Assembly: GCA_949361645.1 (NCBI GenBank)
Contig: OX442431.1
Location: 7,898,849 to 7,962,848 of the forward strand
From: Spongilla lacustris
Taxonomy: Eukaryota; Porifera; Demospongiae; Spongillida; Spongillidae
DNA length: 64,000 nt
Reading direction: 5' to 3'
Positions 12,701-24,928 of this stretch are shown piece after piece; the stretch's first letter is position 1, and each line of letters starts with the position of its first letter. Under the pieces are notes generated by a model. It saw nothing but the letters and a program-made list of their open reading frames with translations. It was not told the DNA's origin and did not search any database. Position numbers and translations under genes: made by a program.

Positions 12701-15700
12701 TCTTATAGGTGGCCTCCCACACCTGGACGACTGGGGCTGTTCTTGTCCTTTTTCAATCAACACCCTAGCTGCTTCCTCCTATAAGATATCCTGGGCTTTA
12801 CTGATCATGGGCCAGAAATGACTTGTTGAAAGCGACGGGCCTCGATAAAAGTGTACTAATGCTCGTCCTTCATGACACCTGGACATTAACACCCTTTTCA
12901 GTCGTGACACAAGCGTACACGTCGCTGGCTGATCATGAAACTCACCGGCTGATACATGTAGCATCTCAATATGGGAGTAGTAGTAGTTTTCGCCCAAATA
13001 CCTCCCCCCCCCCCCCACTTGTATTATAAGTTAAACAATAGTCTGAGCGGAGAAGGAAGCTAACAAGGCTGCATGGTTTTGGTTGTTTCACTTTTAAAAA
13101 CTTATACGTGGTACACACAGACCCTACCCCCCCTTCAGGTTCTTATTAGGACACCGGTTCTTAAATGGATAATTACCCTTACCACACAGAGATATGTCCC
13201 ATCAATACCACACAGAGATATGTCCCCTCAATACCACACAGAGATATGTCCCCTCAATACCACACAGAGATATGTCCCATCAATACCACACAGAGATATG
13301 TCCCCTCAATACCACACAGAGATATGTCCCCTCAATACCACACAGAGATATGTCCCCTCAATACCACACAGAGATATGTCCCCTCAGTACCACCATCAGT
13401 ACCTTGACCATGTCATGAATGCCTTAGCTCTTGCATTGCTAGTGGACTTAGTAGAGAGGGGTGTGGTCCCATGTCAGGTACATGTATGTTCACCAGCTAA
13501 GGCAATTTGTGTGTAGGTGTGTAGGTGTGTAGGTGTGTTATCGATCAAGTGAAATTGATACAAGCCATGTGTGTGTGTGTGCATTTACAAACACATATAC
13601 ATGTACGCACACATTCACACATGTACACACACATGCATACATGTATACACACATGCATACATGTACACACACATTCACACATGTACACACACATGCATAC
13701 ATGTACACACACATTCACACATGTACACACACATTCACACATGTACACACACATTCACACATGTACACACACATTCACACATGCAGCCTCTAATTCCCAA
13801 TTTGTATCAGTGACAGCTGGTCTTTCCATTTCAATTGCATTGGCATTTCTATTTGCTGTTGTGCTTGTGGGTGTGTGTGTGAAGATAAAGGCATATGATG
13901 TCTGCTGCTCATCCTACAAGCATGGTGGGTGGTGCCCTGTGTGGCCACACCTCCTAACACTATGCTGCTTATTGTTGTCAAGGCAAAGGGTTTAGTGTTC
14001 TGCACCAGAGAAAAAGAAAACGTTTGTCAGAAGCCTCCACACCCCTACCTACACCTTGCGTGAGTTGTTCTCCTGTGCCCTCCACACCATCACCACCCCC
14101 TGTGCCCTCCACACCATCACCATCCCCTGTGCCCTCCACACCATCACCACCCCCTGTGCCCCCCACACCATCACCACCCCCTGTGCCCCCCACACCATCA
14201 CCACCCTCTGTGCCCTCCACACCATCACCACGCCTGTGCCCTCCACACATCACCACCCCCTGTGCCCTCCACACCATCACCACCCCCTGTGCCCCCCACA
14301 CCATCACCACCCCCTGTGCCCCCCACACCATCACCACCCCCTGTGCCCCCCACACCATCACCACCCCCTGTGCCCCCCACACCATCACCACCCCCTGTGC
14401 CCCCCACACCATCACCACCCCCTGTGCCCTCCACACCATCACCACGCCTGTGCCCTCCACACATCACATCCCCTGTGCCCTCCACACCATCACCACCCCC
14501 TGTGCCCTTCACACCATCACCACCCCCTGTGCCCTCCACACCATCACCACCCCCTGTGCCCTCCACACCATCACCACCCCCTGTGCCCTCCACACCATCA
14601 CCACCCCCTGTGCCCCCCACACCATCACCACCCCCTGTGCCCTCCACACCATCATATCCCCTGTGCCCTCCACACATCACCACCCCCTGTGCCCTCCACA
14701 CCATCACCACGCCTGTGCCCTCCACACATCACATCCCCTGTGCCCTCCACACCATCACCACCCCCTGTGCCCTCCACACCATCACCACCCCCTGTGCCCT
14801 TCACACCATCACCACCCCCTGTGCCCTCCACACCATCACCACCCCCTGTGCCCTCCACACCATCACCACCCCCTGTGCCCTCCACACCATCATATCCCCT
14901 GTGCCCTCCACACATCACCACCCCCTGTGCCCTCCACACCATCACCACGCCTGTGCCCTCCACACATCACATCCCCTGTGCCCTCCACACCATCACCACC
15001 CCCTGTGCCCTCCACACCATCACCACCCCCTGTGCCCTCCACACCATCACCACCCCCTGTGCCCCCCACACCATCACCACCCCCTGTGCCCTCCACACCA
15101 TCATATCCCCTGTGCCCTCCACACATCACCACTCCCTGTGCCCTCCACGCCATCACCACCCCCTGTGCCCTCCACACATCACCACCCCCTGTGCCCTCCA
15201 CACCATCACCACCCCCTGTGCCCCCCACACCATCACCACCCCCTGTGCCCCCCACACCATCACCACCCCCTGTGCCCTCCACACCATCACCACGCCTGTG
15301 CCCTCCACACATCACATCCCCTGTGCCCTCCACACCATCACCACCCCCTGTGCCCTCCACACATCACCACCCCCTGTGCCCTCCACACCATCACATCCCC
15401 TGTGCCCTCCACACATCACCACCCCTGTGCCCCCCACACCATCACCACCCCCTGTGCCCTCCACACATCACCACCCCCTGTGCCCTCCACACCATCACAT
15501 CCCCTGTGCCCTCCACGCATCACTACCCCTGTGCCCCCCACACCATCACCACCCCCTGTGCCCTCCACACCATCACCACGCCTGTGCCCTCCACACATCA
15601 CATCCCCTGTGCCCTCCACACCATCACCACCCCCTGTGCCCTTCACACCATCACCACCCCCTGTGCCCTCCACACCATCACCACCCCCTGTGCCCTCCAC

Positions 15701-16924
15701 ACCATCACCACCCCCTGTGCCCTCCACACCATCACCACCCCCTGTGCCCCCACACCATCACCACCCCCTGTGCCCTCCACACCATCATATCCCCTGTGCC
15801 CTCCACACATCACCACCCCCTGTGCCCTCCACACCATCACCACGCCTGTGCCCTCCACACATCACATCCCCTGTGCCCTCCACACCATCACCACCCCCTG
15901 TGCCCTCCACACCATCACCACCCCCTGTGCCCCCCACACCATCACCACCCCCTGTGCCCTCCACACCATCATATCCCCTGTGCCCTCCACACATCACCAC
16001 TCCCTGTGCCCTCCACGCCATCACCACCCCCTGTGCCCTCCACACATCACCACCCCCTGTGCCCTCCACACCATCACCACCCCCTGTGCCCCCCACACCA
16101 TCACCACCCCCTGTGCCCCCCACACCATCACCACCCTCTGTGCCCTCCACACCATCACCACGCCTGTGCCCTCCACACATCACATCCCCTGTGCCCTCCA
16201 CACCATCACCACCCCCTGTGCCCTCCACACATCACCACCCCCTGTGCCCTCCACACCATCACATCCCCTGTGCCCTCCACACATCACCACCCCTGTGCCC
16301 CCCACACCATCACCACCCCCTGTGCCCTCCACACATCACCACCCCCTGTGCCCTCCACACCATCACATCCCCTGTGCCCTCCACGCATCACTACCCCTGT
16401 GCCCCCCACACCATCACCACCCCCTGTGCCCTCCACACCATCACCACCCCCTGTGCCCCCCACACCATCACCACCCCCTGTGCCCCCCACACCATCACCA
16501 CCCCCTGTGCCCTCCACACCATCACCACGCCTGTGCCCTCCACACATCACATCCCCTGTGCCCTCCACACCATCACCACCCCCTGTGCCCTCCACACATC
16601 ACCACCCCCTGTGCCCTCCACACCATCACATCCCCTGTGCCCTCCACACATCACCACCCCTGTGCCCCCCACACCATCACCACCCCCTGTGCCCTCCACA
16701 CATCACCACCCCCTGTGCCCTCCACACCATCACATCCCCTGTGCCCTCCACGCATCACTACCCCTGTGCCCCCCACACCATCACCACCCCCTGTGCCCTC
16801 CACACCATCACCACCCCCTGTGCCCCCCACACCATCACCACCCCCTGTGCCCCCCACACCATCACCACCCCCTGTGCTCCTCTTCCTCGCTATCCTCTCA
16901 ACCCTCTATAGGAGGAAGCCATAG
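9712..16924 (+). CDS. Single-pass membrane receptor-like protein with a giant proline-rich repeat tail
   Basis: No named family recognised. Exons 9712-9772, 9875-10474, 10521-10652, 13787-13924 and 13983-16924 join in phase to 1,290 residues. Order: signal peptide (LFALLLITTASG); about 200-residue ectodomain with about 18 cysteines and many N-glycosylation motifs (NIT, NVS, NSS, NNS), possibly Ig-like in its second half; a 44-residue Ser/Thr/Pro stalk; one transmembrane helix (ISIALAFLFAVVLVGVCV) with a short cysteine cluster; a basic RKRKR patch; then about 960 residues of VPSTPSPPP-like repeats translated from a minisatellite. The predicted tail is cytoplasmic and rich in PxxP motifs, so SH3 binding is conceivable. 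Last residues LSTLYRRKP. All three frames of the array are open, so frame choice rests on phase at the 13925-13982 intron. Head-to-head with EIF3C. Confidence 0.72.
11658..11990. mobile_element. MITE with 16-bp perfect terminal inverted repeats
   Basis: Both ends carry CAGGGGCGTATGCAGG as perfect inverted repeats, flanked by a 5-bp direct repeat TACAT (11653-11657 and 11991-11995) that fits a target-site duplication. The 333-bp body has G and C homopolymer tracts and no transposase. CAGGGGCG-type ends are known in hAT-like and other invertebrate non-autonomous elements; the exact superfamily is not assigned. Confidence 0.85.
13177..13395. repeat. 26-bp minisatellite, 8-9 copies
   Basis: Unit CACACAGAGATATGTCCCCT plus CAATAC, with CAT/CCT variants, in the receptor's large intron. 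Confidence 0.93.
13600..13786. repeat. 18-bp minisatellite ending at a receptor acceptor
   Basis: Unit ACACATTCACACATGTAC with a TGCATACATG variant, about 10 copies. The last copy runs into the acceptor CACACATGCAG of the transmembrane exon at 13787. Confidence 0.93.
14075..16880. repeat. Coding minisatellite of the receptor tail
   Basis: Units around TGTGCCCTCCACACCATCAC with CACCCCC spacers, mainly 27 bp with 22-26-bp indel variants, about 110 copies. Long blocks are repeated: for example the variant CCACGCATCACTACCCCTG occurs near 15512, 16381 and 16748, and a block near 15060-15550 recurs about 865 bp downstream. No unit variant creates a stop in any plus-strand frame. Confidence 0.95.
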
Positions 16925-17029
16925 ATCCTCATCAAGATTTTCAAGAGTCAATCTTACCACATTAGCCTGTGTCTTTACTCGTCATGTGATATAAATCATT
17001 TGTCATGTGATATAAATCATTTGCAGAGG

Positions 17030-17035
17030 AATAAA
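17030..17035 (+). terminator. AATAAA polyadenylation signal, receptor gene
   Basis: AATAAA about 105 bases after the stop codon at 16922-16924; the first canonical hexamer on the plus strand there. Confidence 0.55.
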
Positions 17036-17235
17036 TGCTGGTGTAAGCAGATATGATGTGAGCATTTGCTTGCCTGTACAATTCTATATGGTCTTACATA
17101 ATCATTACATGTGATAGCACAACCATTTGCTTCAATTCTGCTTGTGCTTTTCAGTTTGTATCAACACCAGCTATGACCCCAGCAATAACCTTTACTTTTT
17201 TTTTAATAAACCGAATGTTGTAATTTCTGTTGTGC

Positions 17236-17632
17236 TAAAGCCCCTCCCCTCAATAGTTGGGTAGCTATAAGCTCCTCCCCTCAATAGTTGGGTAGCTATA
17301 AGCCCCTCCCCTCAGTAGTTGGGTAGCTATAAGCTCCTCCCCTCAGTAGTTGGGTAACTATAAGCCCCTCCCCTCAATAGTTGGGCAGCTATAAGCCCCT
17401 CCCCTCAATAGTTGGGTAACTATAAGCCCCTCCCCTCAATAGTTGGGTAACTATAAGCCCCTCCCCTCAATAGTTGGGTAACTATAAGCCCCTCCCATCA
17501 ATAGTTGGGTAACTATAAGCCCCTCCCCTCAATAGTTGGGTAACTATAAGCCCCTCCCATCAATAGTTGGGTAACTATAAGCCCCTCCCCTCAATAGTTG
17601 GGTAACTATAAGCCCCTCCCCTCAGCTATAAG
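17236..17632. repeat. 31-bp minisatellite, about 13 copies
   Basis: Unit CTATAAGCCCCTCCCCTCAA plus TAGTTGGGTAA, downstream of the receptor gene. Confidence 0.93.
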
Positions 17633-17639
17633 CTCCAAG

Positions 17640-19690
17640 GGTATGCTTGCACATGAGATTGAGTAAATGAAGCCATCTAAGGTAAGTTTGTGTGTGTGTT
17701 GTGCATGTTCATGCAATACATGTATTTTCCACATGTTCCTTGGGTATATTGCACTGATGTGTACAAATGTGAAGAGGGAGATTCAATCCAAATAACTCAC
17801 CAGTGAAAAGGCACTGCTTTTCAAGCATGCTTATAAAACATGTATTGTGTGCAACCATTCATCACTCAAATATATCCAATTTTTCAAAAAATGAACCGTT
17901 GTAAATATATGTGTTTGGATACTGAGACTATGTCACTCATCTAGACCAACATGCCCAGACATAGCAGACATGAGGCCCTCTAGAGGCTGTCACTGAGTGC
18001 ACTGTGTGTACTCTGGCTGAAGCATGCGTGACACCAAGCGACTGATGCCCAATAGAAAGCCTCTCTATTCAGAGTGGCAAGCTGCCAGAAAGATCACATT
18101 TGCAGCAAATTAGAAGTCATGCCCAACTCCACAAGTAATTAAAGGGTAAATAAGTACTGATACCAGTTACTATCATAAAATAGTAATGCAACCTTGTTGC
18201 AGTAACTATTTTTTTTATGCGGTGTTTTAATATTAAAGGACACACTTTTTTTTAGAGTAATTGTAATTAAAAGCAGCTTGGATCTGTGGACATCCCTGAC
18301 CTCAGTAAACACAGTTAGTCCATTGGCATTGCTACTGTCAACTTGCAGAGCAAGAAATATGCAATTCTATGAAACTGCTTTGCCAACATAAATGTTACTA
18401 ATTCCAACTTAACACCTTTGGTTTGATGTCTGTGATAAAATATAATTTGTCATGTGACCAATTCTACTTTCAAACAATGTTGATTGTAGCTGATCGCATT
18501 GTTTTATACGTCATTATTTTAAGGACTACCATCCTTATAAAACTGATTAAGTGTAAACACCAACAAGCCTGCACCCAAATCACGGGCTGTTTCTGTGATA
18601 AGGAAGTCAACTAACTAAATATGTATGGCGGCCATGTTTGAGCATCAGCCGAGGTGGATTTGGACTGCGCTCTTTAAGGCAGCATTCCCCTGCTGCTTAC
18701 CTTGCTTCCCTATGTGCCTCTGTGATCAGTTCTGCAGAAGGTAGAAAGACTTAAACTATCTATGGTTCCTGCTAATAAGGACTTTCTCAACCCTTATGGA
18801 ATCCCCACCAAAGCAGGCATCATTATCTGCAGTCCTTGAAGACCAAGACCTAGCAGTAGGCTTCTCCACCTACTACTTTTGGCTGTGACTGCCCCAGGAG
18901 CTCCTGATGGGGTGGTTGGTGAGAGAGGGCCCATGAAACATTCGATTTCAATCAGCCTTCAGTGAAGCTGGACATGTATGGTAGGCTAAGCCTGACCTTG
19001 GTGAGGGAGAATGCTCAGGCTATCCTGGCAAGATCCAGCTGGCCTGCTAGCTGAGCTATTATTATGCTTGTGTGCTAATTACATGTATAACACAACCAAA
19101 GGCCGTTTGTTGTACCGTATATGTGGAACAAAATGTCAGCAAAAAAAAAAAAAAAAAAGTCAATGTTTAGTAATCTACCACGACTAGGCAACCCGCCTAC
19201 ATTGAATTTACATTCATTGCTATGTACTTTGTGGGCAGGCAGTCGTTACTATTGGTTGCTAGGTACGCCTTGCGCAAAACAGTAACCAGATAATCATGAT
19301 CTTATCTGGTAAGGGAACCTTAAATGTGAATAACCACAAGTGTTGGGATTTATAATTCGAGCTGATAAAACAACCATGTACAGTGTACAATGAGCAAAGT
19401 ACGCTGCCTATACTAATTAGTTCTTAGTTCCAGTACTCCATAAACTTTGATGCATGCATGCGCACTGCAAGATCGACAAACCGACGTCACTACAGCTTTC
19501 TTCCCTTCCTATTGCCGGATAGTAAAGCTGAGTCGTCAAATTCTGCGCGTATTTCTTCAAGCACTAGCTCTAGCTAACACTATCAGCAGCCATGACTTCT
19601 GGATCCTTCTCGATGTTAATCCAGCGCTGCAAGATACCTGTCCTGTCCTCTGAGTGCTGCTCTGCATCACCGTAACGAGCATTGAAAATT
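17640..19690. other. Intergenic stretch without recognised genes
   Basis: AT-rich, with an A run near 19141-19158. No supported exon or element; transposon debris is likely given what follows. Confidence 0.5.
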
Positions 19691-19694
19691 TAAT

Positions 19695-21070
19695 CTAACC
19701 CAAGATCCTCCAGTTGCTAGCTTCACACAAAGGACCCAAAATTTTTTTGCACATGTTCTCTACTATCGTTTCTACTTCAATTCTTTTTCTGTAGTCTAGA
19801 TTGTCAGCAGCTGCTGTTTCAGCGTGAGGACCACATTGTGCTCTTGCCCAGCACGAAACAAGTGTTGTGTGCCAGTTTAGTATAGCCATACTGATTTGAG
19901 ACCCTTCCTACCCGCACTGACATCTTTGGCCAGGACTTGAAGCTCTGCATAGTGATACTGCAGCTTTATCCATTTATTCAGGAGCTTGTACTTGCACTGC
20001 GTCTTCAAGATTGAAATTATTTCCTGGTCCAGAGGCTGAAAGATGGGCTGTGCTCGGTTTGGAGACAGTAAAAACACATTCCATATCATGCCCTGAGTTG
20101 TCCGTCAGCAATGCTACAGGATTGCTAGTCCATTTATGGACTTGGGGAATTAGAACATTATACTGACCACCAATGCTTGTACTAACTTCTCCCTGTCCAG
20201 CCAATCATTGCTCTGATGGGTGTAATGAATGGGAGCATTGGGAGGGGGTGAATCCTGAAAGGCAAAAGCAATATGAACTTTTTGAACCAGTGGCATAGGA
20301 ACAAGACCATGCAGTGTCACCCTATAGCTGTTCTTTGCCTTAAGGCTCTTTGTACCCCTGCCAGCCTTCCTTGGATCATAGCTGCACATAGGCATGGCAC
20401 TCTTGGTCTAGCTGTAGCATATGCTCCCTCCACAAGCTTGTCTCGTAGTGCCTGCATCTCCTTCTCTGCAGCCTCCAAGTCCACATCACCAGCCTCACCA
20501 TGAAGATATACACTCTTCCCCACACCATAACACCACCATCTTCAGCGTGCCAGCCAACCATCAGATGCCTTAAATTTTGCTATCCCATGTAACTGAGCAT
20601 CATGTTTAGCACACACCTGGATAGCAGCACTGGAAATATTGGCATTGGATTAATTGCACCAGCTGTGAGGTCTTTACAAAAGCATTGGCATTGTACACTG
20701 ATCTGGATTGTGAGCAGCCCTGGAAGTCTTCAGCTTGGATTTGGCTGGAGTAGCTGCTACTTGGATGGCTTTACATATCTGTTTTAGGGTTAGGGTTAGG
20801 GTTAAGTTTAGGGTTAGGGTTAGGGTTAAGTTTAGGGTTAAGTTTAGGGTTAGGGTCCTGCTTGATCTGGGGCTTTGAAACTCCCAAAGTTATGGCAATT
20901 TCCCTTTGTTTGTGCACGCCCTTATGCCAGCTAAACAGCACTTCACATATGCACTTATGATGACCGCCACTAAACAATATCACTATATCACCGCTAAACA
21001 AAAGGGCCGTATTTTCCAAGAAAGAGCATATATGTACAATAGCGTGGAGAAATCGCAGCGGTACGTGCAC
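19695..21070 (-). pseudogene. Degraded pogo/Tigger-type DDE transposase
   Basis: Minus-strand fragments in family order but in shifting frames: a psq-like helix-turn-helix remnant (REIAITLGVSKPQI) near 20880-20930; a CENP-B/Tc5-type HTH remnant (FKASDGWLAR then LHGEAGDVD) near 20460-20600; DDE-core remnants (RGTKSLKAK, LLTDNSGH); and a C-terminal FQPLDQEIISILKTQ block at about 20000-20050. Frameshifts, stops and an interrupting telomere-like array make it inactive. Terminal inverted repeats were not found. The family call rests on motif order and resemblance. Confidence 0.75.
20783..20857 (+). repeat. Interstitial telomere-like repeat
   Basis: About 12 tandem TTAGGG units with TTAAGTTTAGGG variants, inside the transposase pseudogene between its two HTH remnants. 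Confidence 0.92.
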
Positions 21071-22390
21071 GTGTGTGAAGAAAAGTTGTTCTTGTACGTT
21101 GTTCTTGCCTAAATTCCTTGAATTGTTTACAATTCACGCAATGCGGTCGGTCTCATTGTGGAATAGTACTGCATGAAAGAGGAAGCGATGAATGACTGTA
21201 TTATAATCAGCACGACCAATTCACGTGTCATGTAATCACACTCCGGCCCCGCCCCTCGAGTTTTATTATTATTATTATTATTTTGGGGGGGGGGGGGGGG
21301 GGGGGGGGGGAGGGGAGGAGAAGTGAGTCTTAGGTGGCAGTAGCCAATAGGTAAGCGATCAGTAAACGTTCCAATCGATACACCTAATTGCTAATCCGTA
21401 AATGATCCAGTATACATGTACAGTCAGCATTCATTGTTCAGTATATAACCCTCAAGATGTTTTTGCAAGAAAACAGTGAGGCTAATAACGCTCTAACCAA
21501 AACACATGCTTCACGTGGTCCTATACGCTAACTTGCACGGAGCAACGGTCCATTCATTCTACCCTGGTAGTATACCAGAATACCTGCTTCCCGGGTAAGT
21601 CTAGAACACATGCTCATGAGGTCCAGTATTGCCTTTAATGTAATACTATAGCCCACAGTACATTGGCTACATGTATGAATGCCATCCACTTGATGCCAAA
21701 GGATGACTTGATGTTATGTGGAGTATTGCCAAATTGAGTATTGAGCAATGTTCCAATTGGATTAACAAGAAATGAAAACCCCATGCAATGGTACTTATGT
21801 GAGGAACAAATTTGTATAGGCACACTATGAAAGTGTTGTTGCCCAAACGTTCTCACAGATAGGAGCAAATATAAATATTCTATCAGCCTAGAATGGCAAT
21901 TCATTGGGCCTAAGGCATGCACAACCCAGTGCAGTGGGGCGGGGCCTCGATAGCAATGTCATAACTGAACCTCAGGTCCACAGTGTGAATTATAACACAC
22001 ATCAGCCCCCCCACCCACACACACACACCATAGCCCCAACCCATCCATTGTGTGATATAGGCTCATCACTCCAGGTACATCCCTACGCTGGATTAGGATC
22101 TAGGAATTGATTTCCATCCGGTGCTAATTCGCGGAAGGGCATTTCTGCGTATACGGTAATACTTCCCAGAACTGCATACATGTATATGATTATACACGTG
22201 TTCATTTGACGTCATAAGTCACATGCTAAACTTGACTGCCGCCAATAGGAAGGCTTGTATATAGTTAGTACAGCCGCTGGGGGGCCATGAGTATTACCTA
22301 GTATTACCCGTGCACCAAAATGGTGTATCAGAAGATGTACTTATGCGAGGGCAAAATTTTTAATTAATGAGCAAAACAGAACACCTTATC
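21071..22390. other. Intergenic stretch without recognised genes
   Basis: Contains (ATT)n followed by a run of about 26 G at 21285-21311. Short open frames show no family resemblance. Confidence 0.5.
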
Positions 22391-22437
22391 CTTAGTTGGG
22401 CGTAGCCCGACCTTTGCGGAAGGTCGGGCGTACTAAG
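22391..22437. repeat. Imperfect palindrome
   Basis: CTTAGT and GCCCGACCTT face AAGGTCGGGC and ACTAAG across a TGCGG loop, with six extra bases in the left arm. It could form a stable hairpin; it may be a remnant of an inverted-repeat element. Confidence 0.8.
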
Positions 22438-22736
22438 ATTAACACTATTAACACTGCCCGCACGCACTATCAGATGGATACAAACCAGACATGGAGGCGA
22501 TACCCGGACCCTACATGAAATGTCTGTGCTGGTATTGCATACTTAACATGGTGATTACGTACGCCGCTTTCCGAACTACTAAATCAAGCAATTAAAAGAA
22601 CAATTCCTGGAAATCTAAAATGAAAGTGCCTTGTTGTACGCTTGTGGTCGCAGCCGTAAAACATCACAAACTCTATACAAAATATGAATGTATCATGGTT
22701 CATGCACGACTGAAACATTTTTGAGTTCCAATCGCT

Positions 22737-23524
22737 TCATTCTAGGCAGTCTATCTCTTGCTTGTAAGAACAGTAATACAAACTGTATGTTGGTAAGGAG
22801 CATTGATGTCGTTCACTACACTGGTAGCCTGGAAGATAGTCGTCTGATGTAGAGGGTTGCTCGCGCTTGTACTTGGCATTCTGCGGTTAGTTGTAAACAT
22901 CATGAATAATACTTAACCAAAAGGTCACGCGCGCGGTTACTGACCTTGCTCGCATAGACAGTAACCGCACATTTAGCGGGTTTAAAGATGGCAAGAACAT
23001 CACTGATTAGGGTAGAGTAGCTCTCCTTAGGCAAATTAGTTTCAAAGCTCGCAAATGAACACTCCACTTGTGGAGTGACATGTATAGTGAAGTACACTTC
23101 GTCCTAAAGAATTGGGGGGTCACCTTTGAATAGAGAGAGAGGGGGTGGGGTACATACCTCAAACAATGCATTTAATGAAAATCCACAAGGTGTGAATATT
23201 TTGGCATCAATTGTTGCTCCCTGCATGATGTCCTGAAATCCCATTGCCTGAAAAGCCAAACTTGTGATCAAATGTATATTTTCACCCCTCATGTCAGTCA
23301 CCTTAACCAAGTGGGCAGCTGAGCTGAAGACCTTTGGAGAAAAATGACCAGAAACTCCAGTATCTAAGTCTGTCATGATGATCTGGAGGGCAAAAAGTCC
23401 ACCAATAATTCATCAAGCAAGTGGCAGTTTTGTACAACTTGCCTCCAAAGTCTGATCTGGTCTGGGGAGTAGATAGCCAGGCTTCTGCACACCATACATG
23501 TACCTGCATATACAAATAGTTATC

Positions 23525-23605
<81 letters not shown>

Positions 23606-24874
23606 ATACACACACACACACGGATAATGCTGCACACTACACACCACTTGTTGTCTCCCTCCTGCTGACCAAATGTATAGGGAGTTCCCGCTGATGATTA
23701 AAAAAAAACAACCTTCAAAGTGTGCAATGAAAAGGTTTATTGACCATTATACCTGTGAACATCTGGTCCAATAACGAAACCTGCAGAACAGAATTTTTTT
23801 TTTTCAATTCTCTATCCAACTCACAGCAAGATGCACATTTTACAATTGATTTTATCCCCACACCTATCTAAGATTAATGCACAACTAAAGAAGGCGGCCA
23901 GGCCACACACACAGAGCAGCAGCACACAAGTTACACTCACCTCGGCTTCTCTTCCCCCAAAATATACATACACCTACCCATCATATTTTGCTCCAGGGAG
24001 CACAGGCCACCAATAGGAGTATCGCCCGCACGACAGGGCTTCGGAAAACACATCGTAAGCAGTGCATATCACACAGATTCGCTGAACTGTCAGGCCAGTC
24101 TCAGCTCTGTATGACAGCAATCAAAATCAATATGGGCACGTGTGTTTGGACGATAGGCGTCACATGATACGCTCTAGACCGCATATGACAGTCACGGGAG
24201 CGGGACTACACACCGTCTGTCATACCGAGAACCAGAGGCAGCACGCTGCCATCGCCAAACTCACCTCCTCCTTAAAGCTGGTATGAGGTTGAGCCTGAAG
24301 GTGCGGTGCCTTGAAATGGAGATGCGAGTAGAATGCGTTCTGTTTCAGAAGACGGGCATTGTGCAAACTGATTCACGTCGAAAAATGCTTCACTTACTAT
24401 CGCCACTGCACCGGGAACGGCTTCTTCCACTAGCGCTATAACTGGTTTGATAGCGATCAGCAAGGTGGTCGTACCACACGTCTTTAGTATCACGCGATTG
24501 GAAAATACAAACAGACTGCTCTCGCTGCGTGTTAAGGAACGAATATGGTTTATTTTTATTTTTAGGAGGGGTGGTAAAAAACCAGTTACCTCAAAAGATA
24601 CGCGTCTGTGGTGTCACTTGAAATGATACTGAGCACTTCACACTTGACAAGCTTAAGTAACTTCTTCCAGGTGGCCCTGTGCGTGTGAAAGCATTGACAG
24701 AGGGCATACGCGCAAAATGGCCGCGACATACTGTGATATCGTTCTAATGCCCATAGGCGTACTGTCGTCGGGAAGATGAAACCATAGTTCCAACAGTTTT
24801 TCCGCACCTTCGTAGAAACCCACTTCCGCCACAGAAAATGTGGGGACCCCATCCACTCGGACAGAGAAGGCCAT
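22737..24874 (-). CDS. AMD1: S-adenosylmethionine decarboxylase proenzyme
   Basis: Makes decarboxylated SAM for spermidine and spermine synthesis; cytosolic pyruvoyl enzyme. Ten exons in phase: 24732-24874, 24590-24676, 24398-24524, 24265-24339, 23753-23780, 23645-23690, 23443-23503, 23158-23382, 22945-23103 and 22737-22880, giving 364 residues (human 334). The self-cleavage site LSESSLFV is split by an intron. Residues known in the human enzyme are all present: the two early Glu in FYEGAEKLLELWF, the Ser after the cleaved bond, Cys in LKTCGTTTLL, Ser in TPCGFSLNAL and His in YFTIHVTPQ. Introns include one with a GC donor (23383-23442). About 11 extra residues (ENIHLITSLAFQ region) precede TIDAKIFTPCG. 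Head-to-head with SAP30BP. Confidence 0.93.
23525..23623. repeat. (CA)n microsatellite in an AMD1 intron
   Basis: About 45 CA units with a small interruption near 23605, in the intron between the exons at 23645 and 23503. Confidence 0.95.
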
Positions 24875-24883
24875 TAGCAGACG

Positions 24884-24895
24884 CTATCTAAGCAT
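24884..24895 (-). promoter_or_regulatory. Candidate upstream open reading frame (Met-Leu-Arg-stop)
   Basis: ATG CTT AGA TAG lies 10 bases upstream of the AMD1 start codon in the predicted leader. A second one (ATG AGG GGC ACG TGA) begins just after the TATA box, probably upstream of the transcription start. Mammalian AMD1 is regulated by a short uORF coding for MAGDIS, but this peptide differs. Confidence 0.45.
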
Positions 24896-24928
24896 CGCAC
24901 AAAATGATGGTTCACGTGCCCCTCATGC

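Larger units (their letters stand above)
10653..13786 (+). other. Large intron of the receptor gene
   Basis: Starts with a (GT)n donor-side tract (10653-10712) and contains the MITE at 11658-11990 and two minisatellites near its 3' end. The rest (10713-11650 and 12000-13160) holds no exon or known element that I can support. A short minus-strand open frame at 12566-12763 looks like background. Confidence 0.6.

Noticed and set aside
12566..12763. Minus-strand open frame with Pro/Arg-rich sequence (RCGRPPIRIS)
   Set aside because: No recognisable domain, lies in the receptor intron; could be transposon debris but not supportable.
13978..16857. Glycine-rich minus-strand open frames (GGDGVEGTG repeats)
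   Set aside because: Antisense of the receptor tail array; no start region, domain or splice logic supports them.
23290..23330. A 38-nt GTGAAA...TTTCAG segment in the AMD1 exon as an intron
   Set aside because: Removing it breaks the reading frame, so the exon is kept whole.
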